DNA of 64,000 nt from Streptomyces sindenensis (GCF_014649035.1 NZ_BMSG01000002.1:62001-126000); one strand, 5' to 3'; shown: positions 52,247-60,996, counted from the first letter of the stretch. A program made the numbers and translations. The notes: generated from the letters alone by a model not told the origin.

Positions 52247-52759
52247 GTGGCCGCACGGAGTAGTTACGAGGAACTGGCCCGACAGCTCAGCGCCGTCGGG
52301 GCCGTCAAGAGGGGGCTCGCCCGCGCGCTGCCCCCCGAGTGCCCCGCGGGATCCGCCGCCGTACTGACCCTCCTGGACCGGCACGGCGAGATGCGGATCA
52401 GCCGGCTCGCCGAGCTGCTGTCCGTGGACATGTCGGTGACCAGTCGCCACGTGGCCCATGTGGCCGATCGCGGCTGGATCGAACGGTCCGCGGACCCGGC
52501 GGACAAGCGGTCCCGCATCCTGCGGCTGACCCCCGGCGGGCACGCACAGCTCGACGAACTGACCCGGCGGACCACCGAGGTGTTCGCCCACAACCTCCAG
52601 GACTGGTCCGACGACGACGTCGGCCGGCTCATCGCGCTGCTGTCCCGGCTGCGCGACAGCTTCGCCTGTCGCGGCTCCGGTGGCTGCGTCCCCGGACGTC
52701 ACACCGGCGAGTGCAGGACCGGCCTCGGCGACGAGGCTCACGCCCGTACACCTGTGTAA
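52247..52759 (+). CDS. MarR-family regulator
   Basis: 170-aa winged-helix regulator. The core AVLTLLDRHGEMRISRLAELLSVDMSVTSRHVAHVADRGWIERSADPADKRSRILRLTPGGHAQLDEL is the MarR DNA-binding domain with the DKRS wing. It lies 31 bp before an MFS exporter, the normal arrangement for a drug-responsive repressor. GTG 52247 is chosen for the G-rich site just ahead; GTG 52232 is the alternative. Confidence 0.88.
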   Translation: MAARSSYEELARQLSAVGAVKRGLARALPPECPAGSAAVLTLLDRHGEMRISRLAELLSVDMSVTSRHVAHVADRGWIERSADPADKRSRILRLTPGGHAQLDELTRRTTEVFAHNLQDWSDDDVGRLIALLSRLRDSFACRGSGGCVPGRHTGECRTGLGDEAHARTPV

Positions 52760-52790
52760 CAGAAGCAAATACGCACGGATAAGGAACTCA

Positions 52791-55349
52791 ATGGCTACGA
52801 CCACACCCACCGGTGTGCGGGGCGGCCACGCCAAGCACGGAGGCCACGGCGGCGGCAACGCCTCCGGCGCCTCCGACGGCACGCCGATGACACACCGGCA
52901 GATCATGGAGGCACTGACCGGGCTGCTGCTCGGCATGTTCGTCGCGATCCTGTCGTCGACGGTCGTCTCCAACGCCCTGCCCGAGATCATCTCCGACCTC
53001 GGCGGCGGCCAGAGCGCCTACACCTGGGTCGTGACGGCCTCGCTGCTGGCCATGACAGCCACCACCCCGCTCTGGGGCAAGCTCGCCGACCTCTTCAGCA
53101 AGAAGCTGCTGGTCCAGATAGCCCTGGTCATCTACGTCCTGGGCTCGGTCGTCGCCGGTCTCTCCACCAGCAGCGGCATGCTCATCGCCTGCCGCGTCGT
53201 CCAGGGCATCGGCGTCGGCGGTCTCTCCGCCCTGGCGCAGATCGTCATGGCCGCGATGATCGCCCCGCGCGAGCGCGGCCGCTACAGCGGCTACCTGGGC
53301 GCGGTCTTCGCCGTCGCCACCGTCGGCGGCCCGCTGCTCGGCGGAGTCATCACCGACACCAGCTGGATGGGCTGGCGCTGGTGCTTCTACGTCGGCGTGC
53401 CCTTCGCGGTCATCGCGCTGATCGTGCTCCAGAAGACCCTGAAACTCCCCGTCGTCAAGCGCGAGGGCGTCAAGGTCGACTGGGCCGGCGCGTTCTTCAT
53501 CAGCGCCGCCGTCTCCCTGCTGCTGGTCTGGGTCACCTTCGCGGGCGACAAGTACGACTGGCTGTCGTGGCAGACGTACGTCATGGTCGCGGGCTCGGTC
53601 CTGCTCGGCCTGATCTTCGTGTTCATCGAGTCGCGGGCCAAGGAACCCATCATTCCGCTGCGCCTCTTCCGTAACCGCACCATCACACTGGCCTCGATCG
53701 CCTCGCTGTTCGTCGGCATCGCGATGTTCGCGGGCACCGTCTTCTTCAGCCAGTACTTCCAGCTGGCGCGCGGCAAGTCGCCGACGATGTCCGGCGTCAT
53801 GACCATCCCGATGATCGCGGGGCTCTTCCTCTCCTCGACGATCTCCGGCCAGGTCATCACCAAGACCGGGCGTTGGAAGGCGTGGCTGGTCACCGGCGGT
53901 TTCCTGGTCACGGCCGGGCTCGGGCTGCTGGGCACGATCCGCTATGACACCCCGTACTGGCACGTCGCGGTCTTCATGTTCGTCATGGGCCTCGGCATCG
54001 GCATGATGATGCAGAACCTGGTCCTCGCCACGCAGAACCAGGTCGCTCCCGAGGACCTCGGTTCCGCCAGCTCCGTCGTCACCTTCTTCCGCTCCCTCGG
54101 CGGCGCGATCGGTGTCTCGGCGCTCGGCGCGGTCCTCGGCAACCGGGTCACCCACTACGTCAAGGACGGCCTCGCCGCGCTCGGCCCCGAGGGCGCCGCG
54201 CTCGGCCACGGCGGTACCGGCGGCGGGGGCATCCCCGACCTGGACAAGCTGCCCGAGCCGCTCCGGCTGGTCATGGAGGCCGCGTACGGGCACGGCGTCG
54301 GCGACGTCTTCCTGTACGCCGCGCCGGCCGCGCTCGTCGCCTTCATCGTGACGATCTTCATCAAGGAGGTCGCCCTGAAGACCAGCGCGGCGAACGACGG
54401 CCCCACCGAGACGTCGGACCAGGGCTCGGACCAGGGTTCGGACCAGGCTCCGGCCGCCGTCGAGACGGCCGAGGTCCCCGTACCCGCCGCCGTCGGCGCG
54501 GCCGGTCCGGTCTCCGAGGGCGCGGCCGGGGTCACCTCGGTCGACATGGCGAAGACCCCTCAGGACGCCACCGACACCATCCAGGGCACCCCCGTCCACG
54601 GTGTGGTGCGCGGTGCGGAGGGCGCCCCGGTCGCCCGCGCGGCCGTCACCCTGATCTCGCTGGGCGGCCGGCAGCTCGGCCGCTCCGTGGCCCGGACCGA
54701 CGGCGGCTACACCCTGGACGCCCCCGGTTCCGGCAGTTACGTCCTGATCGCCTCCGCCGACGGTTTCCAGCCGCAGGCGTCCACGGTGGTCGTCGGCGAG
54801 GAGCCGCTGGCCTTCGACATCCTGCTGTCCGGCACGAGCGGACTGGCCGGAACCGTCAGGGCCGCCGAGTCCGGCACACCCGTCGACGGGGCGATGGTCA
54901 TCGTGACCGACGTCCGGGGCGACATACTGGCCACCGGCGCGTCCGGCCCGACCGGTGAGTTCGCCTTCGGCGAGCTGGTCCCGGGTTCCGTGACCGTCGC
55001 GGTCAACGCGGCCGGCTTCCGTCCGCTGGCGCTGCCGGTGGACATCGGCGCCCAGGGCGTCACCCGCGTCGAGGCCGCGCTGCGGTCCGGTGCGCTGGTC
55101 CGGGGCACCGTGCGGGCCGGGTCCGCCCGGCGTCCGCTGGCCGACGCCCGGGTCACCCTGATCGACGCGGCGGGCAACGTGGTCGCCACCGCGACGACCG
55201 GCGAGGACGGGGCGTACGCCTTCACCGACCTGGACGCGGGCGAGTACGCGGTCATCGCGACCGGCTACCCGCCGGTGGCCGGCTCCCTCACCGTCAGCGG
55301 TACGGGAGTCGACGGGCACGACATCGAGCTCGCCCACCCGGGCGAGTGA
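52791..55349 (+). CDS. DHA2 MFS exporter fused to three carboxypeptidase-regulatory-like domains
   Basis: 852-aa protein. Residues about 35-525 are a 14-TM drug:H+ antiporter (LTGLLLGMFVAILSSTVVSNALPEI, WGKLADLFSKKLL, RVVQGIGVGGLSALAQIVM motif C region). After an acidic linker come three similar beta-sandwich repeats (about 595-680, 683-765, 766-850), each with the pattern G.V....G.PV..A.VTL....G......T...G.Y....L..G.Y.V...A.G, as in carboxypeptidase regulatory-like/CNA-B-like modules. With 14 TM segments the repeats should be cytoplasmic. ATG follows AAGGAAC. Preceded by the MarR gene. Substrate unknown. Confidence 0.88.
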   Translation: MATTTPTGVRGGHAKHGGHGGGNASGASDGTPMTHRQIMEALTGLLLGMFVAILSSTVVSNALPEIISDLGGGQSAYTWVVTASLLAMTATTPLWGKLADLFSKKLLVQIALVIYVLGSVVAGLSTSSGMLIACRVVQGIGVGGLSALAQIVMAAMIAPRERGRYSGYLGAVFAVATVGGPLLGGVITDTSWMGWRWCFYVGVPFAVIALIVLQKTLKLPVVKREGVKVDWAGAFFISAAVSLLLVWVTFAGDKYDWLSWQTYVMVAGSVLLGLIFVFIESRAKEPIIPLRLFRNRTITLASIASLFVGIAMFAGTVFFSQYFQLARGKSPTMSGVMTIPMIAGLFLSSTISGQVITKTGRWKAWLVTGGFLVTAGLGLLGTIRYDTPYWHVAVFMFVMGLGIGMMMQNLVLATQNQVAPEDLGSASSVVTFFRSLGGAIGVSALGAVLGNRVTHYVKDGLAALGPEGAALGHGGTGGGGIPDLDKLPEPLRLVMEAAYGHGVGDVFLYAAPAALVAFIVTIFIKEVALKTSAANDGPTETSDQGSDQGSDQAPAAVETAEVPVPAAVGAAGPVSEGAAGVTSVDMAKTPQDATDTIQGTPVHGVVRGAEGAPVARAAVTLISLGGRQLGRSVARTDGGYTLDAPGSGSYVLIASADGFQPQASTVVVGEEPLAFDILLSGTSGLAGTVRAAESGTPVDGAMVIVTDVRGDILATGASGPTGEFAFGELVPGSVTVAVNAAGFRPLALPVDIGAQGVTRVEAALRSGALVRGTVRAGSARRPLADARVTLIDAAGNVVATATTGEDGAYAFTDLDAGEYAVIATGYPPVAGSLTVSGTGVDGHDIELAHPGE

Positions 55350-55675
55350 CGATCCCTCACGTGCTCGCCTGCTCACGGCCCCCGCGCGCAGGAAAGGCGC
55401 GTGCGCACGTGAAAAGCGCGTGCGCACGTGAAAAGCGCGTGCGCACGTGAAAAGCGCGTGCGCACGTGAAAAGCGCGTGCGCACGTGAAGGGATCGCGAA
55501 GACCCCTGGTCGGGCGGCACTTCCAGCGGAGAGGCTGTCGCGACCGGGTGGATAAGGGCCCCGGTGGCGGGTACGGCAGGCAGGGGACGGCCGACCGTGA
55601 CCGCCCCGGGGCCCGACTCATGTGACCCCCACGTTCCGTCGGGTCATCGGGCTAGGGCTTCTGGGAGAGATACGG
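55350..55675. other. Spacer between MFS and YceI genes
   Basis: About 325 bases without a gene. The left part holds the 19-bp tandem repeat array. The right part has GCTAGGGCTT and the GGGAGAG ribosome site of the YceI gene. Frames seen on the minus strand across the array (for example FHVRTRFSRAHA repeats) are translation of the repeat and are not considered coding. Confidence 0.6.
55401..55490. repeat. 19-bp tandem palindromic repeat array
   Basis: Four identical head-to-tail copies of GTGCGCACGTGAAAAGCGC at 55401, 55420, 55439 and 55458, plus a partial fifth from 55477. Each copy carries CGTGCGCACG, which is self-complementary when the preceding C is included, and a CACGTG core. The array lies between the MFS and YceI genes, which share a domain type. 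Binding array, mRNA hairpin series or slippage repeat are all possible. Confidence 0.9.
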
Positions 55676-56494
55676 ATGGGACTTCGCGCACAGGTACGGA
55701 CGCGGGACGGCTGGGCGGTCCAGCACGCCGTCGTGACGGTCACCGACATGACCGGCGCCCAGGTGCTGCGGGCCGCGGCCGACGAGGACGGGGCCGTCCG
55801 CACGGACGGCGCCCTGACGGCCGGCGCGTACACGGTGATCGTCACGGCGGTCGGGTACGCCCCCGCCGCCTCCACCGCCCTCGTCACCGCGAGCGGCCGG
55901 ATCGAGGCCGGGCAGATCGTGCTGGCCCGGCAGGGCGGGGTGGAGCTGCCGCCGCCGGGCGCCTGGTCCCTGGACCCCGCGCACTCCTCGGTGGGCGCGG
56001 TCGCCCGGCACCTGGGGATCTCCAGCGTGCACGGCCGGTTCACCGACTTCGGCGGCCGGATCGAGATCGCCGAGGAGGTGGGGCGCTCCCGGGTCGACGC
56101 GGTGATCAGGGCGGCCAGCATCGACACCGGCAACGGCATGCGGGACAAGCACCTGCGCTCGCCGGACTTCCTGGACGTGGACCGGTACCCGGAGATCGCC
56201 TACAGCTCCACCGCGCTGGACCCGGCGGGCCCCGACCGCTGGACCGTGCACGGCGAACTGACCATGCACGGCGTCTCGCGCCCCGTCGACCTGGACCTGA
56301 CCTACCTCGGCACCGGGCCCGACCCGTGGGGCGGGGTGCGCGCGGCCTTCCACGCCACCGCCGAACTGCGCCGCGACGACTTCGCGATGAACTACAACCA
56401 GGTCGTCCAGGCGGGCATCTCCGCGATCGGCACGACCCTGCGCGTGGAGCTGGACATCCAGGCGGTGCAGGGCGAGGCGCTGCCCATGGCGTGA
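55676..56494 (+). CDS. YceI-family protein with N-terminal carboxypeptidase-regulatory-like domain
   Basis: 272-aa protein. Residues 1-90 form a beta-sandwich of the same type as in the MFS C-terminus (MGLRAQVRTRDGWAVQHAVVTVTDMTGAQVL...GAYTVIVTAVGYAPAA). Residues about 97-265 are a YceI lipocalin-like barrel (GAWSLDPAHSSVGAVARHLGISSVHGRFTDFGGRI; MRDKHLRSPDFLDVDRYPEIAY; GELTMHGVSRPVDLDL). YceI proteins bind isoprenoid quinone-like lipids. No signal peptide. ATG follows GGGAGAG. The shared domain suggests it works with the exporter. Confidence 0.9.
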   Translation: MGLRAQVRTRDGWAVQHAVVTVTDMTGAQVLRAAADEDGAVRTDGALTAGAYTVIVTAVGYAPAASTALVTASGRIEAGQIVLARQGGVELPPPGAWSLDPAHSSVGAVARHLGISSVHGRFTDFGGRIEIAEEVGRSRVDAVIRAASIDTGNGMRDKHLRSPDFLDVDRYPEIAYSSTALDPAGPDRWTVHGELTMHGVSRPVDLDLTYLGTGPDPWGGVRAAFHATAELRRDDFAMNYNQVVQAGISAIGTTLRVELDIQAVQGEALPMA

Positions 56495-56597
56495 CCCGGG
56501 CCGCCCCGCGCCGGTCGTGGACCGGGACGCGCCGCGCTCCGGCCGGGGGCGAGGCGCGTCCCGGACGGCCGCACGGCCCGGTCGTAGGGTGGTGGGC

Positions 56598-57068
56598 ATG
56601 GCACCGAACATCGCGACCAACACCGCCGTGGACCTGGATGAGTTGCTGGCGTTCGTACGCCCCCGGCACCGGGCGGTCCTGCTCACCACCCGGGCCGACG
56701 GCCGCCCCCAGGGCTCCCCGCTGACCTGCGGCGTGGACGACGCGGGGCGGATCGTCATGTCGACGTACCCCGAGCGCGCCAAGACCCGCAACGCGCGGCG
56801 CGACGAGCGGGTCAGCGTGATCGTGCTGTCGGACGAGTGGGACGGGCCGTGGGTGCAGGTCGACGGTGCGGCGGAGGTCATCGACGCCCCGGACTCGGTC
56901 GAGCCGCTCGTGGAGTACTTCCGGAACATCTCGGGGGAGCATCCGGACTGGGACGAGTACCGGGCGGCGATGCTGAAGCAGGGCAAGTCGATCATCCGGG
57001 TCACCCCCGAGCGCTGGGGCCCCGTCGCCACCGGCGGCTTCCCGGCTCATCTGGCCCCGGGGAGCTGA
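56598..57068 (+). CDS. PPOX-class F420-dependent oxidoreductase
   Basis: 156-aa split-barrel flavin/F420-binding protein of the Rv1155-like group: FVRPRHRAVLLTTRADGRPQGSPLTCGVDDAGRIVMSTYPERAKTRNARRDERVSVIVL. It is likely to use F420 as hydride carrier; substrate unknown. The start ATG is preceded by TAGGGT (56585-56590) at exactly 7 nt with no Shine-Dalgarno: leaderless. Confidence 0.88.
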   Translation: MAPNIATNTAVDLDELLAFVRPRHRAVLLTTRADGRPQGSPLTCGVDDAGRIVMSTYPERAKTRNARRDERVSVIVLSDEWDGPWVQVDGAAEVIDAPDSVEPLVEYFRNISGEHPDWDEYRAAMLKQGKSIIRVTPERWGPVATGGFPAHLAPGS

Positions 57069-57075
57069 TCGCGCG

Positions 57076-58110
57076 ATGAGCGAGAGCTCCGTACAGCCTC
57101 ACTCGCTTCTCGCGTGCGGGCTGCCCGTCCCGCCCCCGCCGCTGCCCGCCGCCGATGCCCTGGCCCTGGCCCGGCTGCTGGTCGCGCCCTCGCTGGACGC
57201 CGGCCTCGTACGGGAGCTGGAGCGGATCACCGGGCGGCGCGCGGAGCCCCTGAGCAACGTTCCGCCCCCGCCCGACGCTCCCCTCCTCTGCGTGGGCGAC
57301 GCGCTGCCCGACGCCCTGCGGACGGACCGGCTGCTCTGGTTCCACAGCGTCAACGCGGGGACGGACCCGCTGCTCGCCGGGGGCCCCTGGCCCGCCCCGG
57401 CGCTCCTGACCCGGACCGTGGGCCGGATGGGCGAGCGGATCGCCCAGTACGTCCTGGGCTGGATGCTCGCCGAGGCCCAGTCCGTACCGGAGTTCGCCGA
57501 ACGGCACGCCCGCGCGCACTGGGAGCGCCTCCCCTCGGAGCTCGTCGCCGGGCGGACCGCCCTGGTCTACGGCACCGGCCGCATCGGCGCGGCGGTGGGG
57601 CGGCTGCTCGGGGCCTGCGGGGTGCGGACCGTGGGCGTCGCCCGCACCGCGCGGTACGGGCCGGCGCCGGGCACCGACCGCGTGGTGCCGCCGGGCTTCG
57701 ACCGGGTGATCGGGGCCGCCGAGGACGCCGGGGTGCTGGGTGAGGCCCGCTGGGTGATCTCCACCCTGCCGTTGACGGCCGCCACGGAGGGCTTCTTCGG
57801 GGCCGAGCGGTTCGCGGCGCTGCGCGGGGCGACGTTCGTCAACGTGGGGCGCGGCGCGACCGTGGACATGGGGGCGCTGGAGGCGGCGCTGCGGGACGGC
57901 CGGCTGCGGCGCGCGGTACTGGACGTGCTGCCCGCGGAACCGGCCGCGCCCCAGGACCCCGTGTGGAAGCTTCCCCGTACGGTCATCACCTCGCACTCCG
58001 CGGGGATCACCACCGACGAGGACATCGCCGTGGACTTCGCCGCCTGCTGGGACGACGTGACGGCGGGCCGCCGCCCCGGGCTGACGGTGGACACGGGACG
58101 CGGCTACTGA
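57076..58110 (+). CDS. D-isomer-specific 2-hydroxyacid dehydrogenase family protein
   Basis: 344-aa NAD(P)-dependent dehydrogenase. The nucleotide-binding domain has GRTALVYGTGRIGAAVGRLLGACGVRTVGVAR (GxGxxG), then VISTLPLTAATEGFFGAERFAALRGATFVNVGRGATVD with the substrate-binding Arg, and SHSAGIT with the catalytic His. The N-terminus is Pro/Leu-rich. It starts 7 nt after the PPOX gene, probably translated from the same mRNA. Confidence 0.87.
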   Translation: MSESSVQPHSLLACGLPVPPPPLPAADALALARLLVAPSLDAGLVRELERITGRRAEPLSNVPPPPDAPLLCVGDALPDALRTDRLLWFHSVNAGTDPLLAGGPWPAPALLTRTVGRMGERIAQYVLGWMLAEAQSVPEFAERHARAHWERLPSELVAGRTALVYGTGRIGAAVGRLLGACGVRTVGVARTARYGPAPGTDRVVPPGFDRVIGAAEDAGVLGEARWVISTLPLTAATEGFFGAERFAALRGATFVNVGRGATVDMGALEAALRDGRLRRAVLDVLPAEPAAPQDPVWKLPRTVITSHSAGITTDEDIAVDFAACWDDVTAGRRPGLTVDTGRGY

Positions 58111-58144
58111 GGAGCCGGGGAGCCACTGCCCCGTCGACACGCGG

Positions 58145-59023
58145 CTACTGGGCCGGGGAACCCGACCGGTCGCGGACCGCCTCGATGCCCGCGATCACCA
58201 GGTCCAGCGCGAAGACGAAGTCCCGCTCGCGCATCTCCTCGACCGTCTCGCCGCCCCGGGCCGACATGATCTCGTCGGAGTAGTCGGAGATCTCCCGCAG
58301 GTGCGGCTCCGCGCGGATCGTGCCCATCGCCCGCTGGTGGTACTCGTCCTGGGTGAGCCCGGTCGCATCGCACCGCGCCTTGAAGTTGCCCTCGACGGTG
58401 CCGAATCCGTACACGAACTGGAAGACCGCCGAGAGCGCGCCCGTCTGCCGCTCCAGGGGCAGACCGGTGTCCCGGATCACGTCCTGGACGGCGTACGAGA
58501 ACAGCATGGAGTTCGGGCCGATGTTGAGGAACGTCCCGGCCAGCGGCGAGATCCAGATGTGGCGGACGAGGAGTTCGCGGTAGCTGCGGGCCAGCTCCCG
58601 CAGCCGGTCCCGCCAGTCGGCGCCCTCGCCGGGCCGGTCGATCTCGGCGTACACCGAGTCGAGCGCCAGCTCCAGGAGGTCGTCCTTGGTGTCGACGTAC
58701 CAGTAGAGGGACATCGCGGTGACGTCCAGCTCGGCGGCGAGGCGGCGCATCGAGAACTTGGCGAGCCCGTCGGCGTCCAGCAGCCGCACCGACGCCTCGG
58801 TGATCCGGTTGCGGTCCAGACCCGCCGGGGACTCGGTCCGGCGCGAGCGCGAGGGGGCCGTGCGGCCCAGCCACACGCTGGTCCGCACGGCGGCGCCCTT
58901 CGAGCCGCCGGGCGGGGCGGAAGCGGGAGAGGGTTTCGGCCCCGGCGCGGATTCGGGCGCGGGCACAGCCCCTGACGTCGGCTCAGACGGGGAATCGGGT
59001 TCGCAACCGGGCCCGGACACCAT
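58145..59023 (-). CDS. TetR-family regulator
   Basis: 292-aa regulator. A Pro/Ser-rich tail of about 70 residues precedes the HTH (LDRNRITEASVRLLDADGLAKFSMRRLAAELDVTAMSLYWYVDTKDDLLELALD) and a TetR_C-like ligand domain (YRELLVRHIWISPLAGTFLNIGPNSMLFSYAVQDVIRDTGLP). It follows the MFS gene on the same strand, 125 bp downstream, so exporter and repressor form one unit. ATG 59023 after GAGGAG. The operator at 60803-60835 is its likely target. Confidence 0.87.
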   Translation of the reverse strand: MVSGPGCEPDSPSEPTSGAVPAPESAPGPKPSPASAPPGGSKGAAVRTSVWLGRTAPSRSRRTESPAGLDRNRITEASVRLLDADGLAKFSMRRLAAELDVTAMSLYWYVDTKDDLLELALDSVYAEIDRPGEGADWRDRLRELARSYRELLVRHIWISPLAGTFLNIGPNSMLFSYAVQDVIRDTGLPLERQTGALSAVFQFVYGFGTVEGNFKARCDATGLTQDEYHQRAMGTIRAEPHLREISDYSDEIMSARGGETVEEMRERDFVFALDLVIAGIEAVRDRSGSPAQ

Positions 59024-59148
59024 GGCGCACACTCCTCGTCGTGCTCGGATCGGCCACCGAGCGGTCCTGCCGAACGCCGGGCCGTGCGGGCCCGCCGGGA
59101 GACGGCGTACCGGACGCTGACGGTCCGGTACGCGCGTCGTATCCGATG

Positions 59149-60726
59149 CTATGCCGCCGGTCCCGTGGATTCTGCCCGGTCCCCCGCCTGCGAAGCATCG
59201 GACTCCGGCTTCTCCACCGACGCGTCCGCCGCCTCCACCCGCTCGGCCCGGCGCAGCAGCAGCGCGGCGAGCAGGCCACCCGCCAGCACCGCCACCGCAC
59301 CGACGAGCTGGCTGGTCTCCAGGCCCGCCGCGAACGCGTCCTCGATCCGGGCCCGCGCGGCGGGCCCGTCGGCGGCGGCCAGGGCCGCGGGCAGCGAGGC
59401 GGCGCCGACGGCGGCCGGTACGAGCGCGGCGAACCGGGCGTTGAGGACCGCGCCGAGCACCGCGACCCCGAGCCCGTTGCCGAACTCCGCGAGCGTGCCG
59501 TTGACCGCCGCGCCCACGCCGGCCTTCTCCGGCGGGATGGCGCTCATGATGGCGTTGGCCATCGCGGGCATGGCGAGGGCGACGCCCGCACCCATCACGA
59601 TCAGGCCGAACAGCATGCCGCCGTACCCGCCGTCGCCCCCGCCGAGCACCGCGATGGCGACGAGGCCGGCCGCCAGGCAGCTCATCCCCGCCCCGATGAC
59701 GAGGGGAGTGCCGTACTTCCGGACCATCCGCGCGCCCAGGCCCGTGAGGTTGAGGGCGACCACGGTGAGCGCCATCGGGGCCGTCCGGAGCCCCGCCTCC
59801 AGCGGCCCGTACCCGAGGACGAACTGCAGGTGCTGGGTGAGCAGGAAGAGCGAGCCGGTCATCCCGAAGGCGACCAGGATCACGCCCGCCACCGCGCCGG
59901 TGAACTTCTGGTTCCGGAAGAAGTGCATATCGAGCATCGGGTTCGGGATGTGCAGCTCCCACAGCACGAACCCGGCCAGCACGGCGACGCCGAGGAACGC
60001 GGTCAGCAGCACCCGGCCGGAGTCCCAGCCGTGCTCGGGCCCGGAGATGATCGCGAAGACGGCGGCGGTCATACCGATCGTGGAGAGCAGGGCTCCCAGC
60101 AGGTCGGGGCGCTGCCCCTGGCCGGACTTCGACTCCGGTACGAGCCGGACGACGGCGACCAGGGCGATCAGGGCGACCGGGATGTTGATGAGGAAGATCG
60201 CGCCCCACCAGAAGTGGTCGAGGACGAACCCGCCGAACAGCGGGCCCGCCGCGAAACCGAGGGAGGAGACGGTCGACCAGATGCCGATCGCCTTGACGCG
60301 TTCGACGTCGTCGAAGATCTGGACCACGACGGCGAGCGTCGTGGTGAGCAGCAGCGCACCGCCGACGCCCATCCCGGCGCGGGCCGCGATGAGCTGGCCG
60401 GAGGACTGGGCGAGCCCGGCCACGAGCGAACCGAGGCCGAACAGGGCGAGGCCCACCATCAGCATCCTCTTCCGCCCGTAGCGGTCCGCCGCACTGCCCG
60501 CGGTGAGCAGCAGACCCGCCTGGACGAGCGAGTAGGCGTTGATCATCCACTGCACGTCGGCGGTGGACGCGTGCAGCTCCGAGGTGAGGGAGGGGATCGC
60601 GACGTTCAGGACGGTGTTGTCGAGCAGCACCGTGAGCTGGGCCAGGCAGATGACGCCGAGGATCAGCCAGCGTTGCGGATGTCCCTGGTGGGAGGTGTCG
60701 GGTCGCTCTGCGGCGGGCGCCGTCAT
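59149..60726 (-). CDS. DHA2-family MFS exporter
   Basis: 525-aa 14-TM drug exporter. It opens RWLILGVICLAQLTVLLDNTVLNVAIPSLTSELHAS, with DRYGRKRMLMVGLALFGLGSLVAGLA (motif A) and WSTVSSLGFAAGPLFGGFVLDHFWW (motif C region). The C-terminal tail is acidic. ATG 60726. It is expressed from the promoter with the TetR operator and shares a strand with the tetR gene. Substrate unknown; a cationic drug or secondary metabolite is likely. Confidence 0.92.
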   Translation of the reverse strand: MTAPAAERPDTSHQGHPQRWLILGVICLAQLTVLLDNTVLNVAIPSLTSELHASTADVQWMINAYSLVQAGLLLTAGSAADRYGRKRMLMVGLALFGLGSLVAGLAQSSGQLIAARAGMGVGGALLLTTTLAVVVQIFDDVERVKAIGIWSTVSSLGFAAGPLFGGFVLDHFWWGAIFLINIPVALIALVAVVRLVPESKSGQGQRPDLLGALLSTIGMTAAVFAIISGPEHGWDSGRVLLTAFLGVAVLAGFVLWELHIPNPMLDMHFFRNQKFTGAVAGVILVAFGMTGSLFLLTQHLQFVLGYGPLEAGLRTAPMALTVVALNLTGLGARMVRKYGTPLVIGAGMSCLAAGLVAIAVLGGGDGGYGGMLFGLIVMGAGVALAMPAMANAIMSAIPPEKAGVGAAVNGTLAEFGNGLGVAVLGAVLNARFAALVPAAVGAASLPAALAAADGPAARARIEDAFAAGLETSQLVGAVAVLAGGLLAALLLRRAERVEAADASVEKPESDASQAGDRAESTGPAA

Positions 60727-60802
60727 ACGGGCTCCTGGGTCTCCATGGGGCGGTGGCCCGTGGCGGTCCGGCCGGCGGCGGCGGTGCGGCCAGCGCTGGT
60801 TG

Positions 60803-60858
60803 TACGGTGTACGGGACCCTGTCTTGTACACCGTAAGGCAGCCCCGTACGACGTACAA
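60803..60858 (-). promoter_or_regulatory. MFS promoter with TetR-type operator
   Basis: On the minus strand TTGTAC (60858-60853) and TACGGT (60835-60830) are spaced 17 bp. The -10 lies in the right arm of the perfect inverted repeat TACGGTGTAC (60803-60812)/GTACACCGTA (60826-60835), 13 bp apart. A dimeric TetR protein here would block the exporter promoter. Confidence 0.7.
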
Positions 60859-60943
60859 GTCGATTTCCGTGGAGCCGGCCGGTCGCGCCGCCGGGACCCG
60901 ACGGGTGGCCCGGCGGTACGGTTCTCGACGCTTACCTGACAAG

Positions 60944-60955
60944 CTTGCCGGCAAG
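60944..60955. promoter_or_regulatory. CTTGCCGGCAAG palindrome upstream of secreted EEP protein
   Basis: Perfect 12-bp palindrome, extendable to 18 bp with one mismatch, 41 bp before the start at 60997 and flanked by two CTGACAA words. It differs in sequence from the TetR operator 110 bp away, so a second regulator is implied. Confidence 0.5.
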
Positions 60956-60996
60956 TTTTCTGACAAAGTGCGCGATTTCCGGCCCTCGGGAGAGTC

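Noticed and set aside
55401-55490. CRISPR array
   Set aside because: Repeats are only 19 bp, contiguous and without spacers, and no cas gene is present.
52788-55520. 910-codon open frame on the minus strand
   Set aside because: Antisense to the MFS gene; product is Arg/Asp/Gly-rich with no recognisable domain. Its start lies in the tandem repeat.
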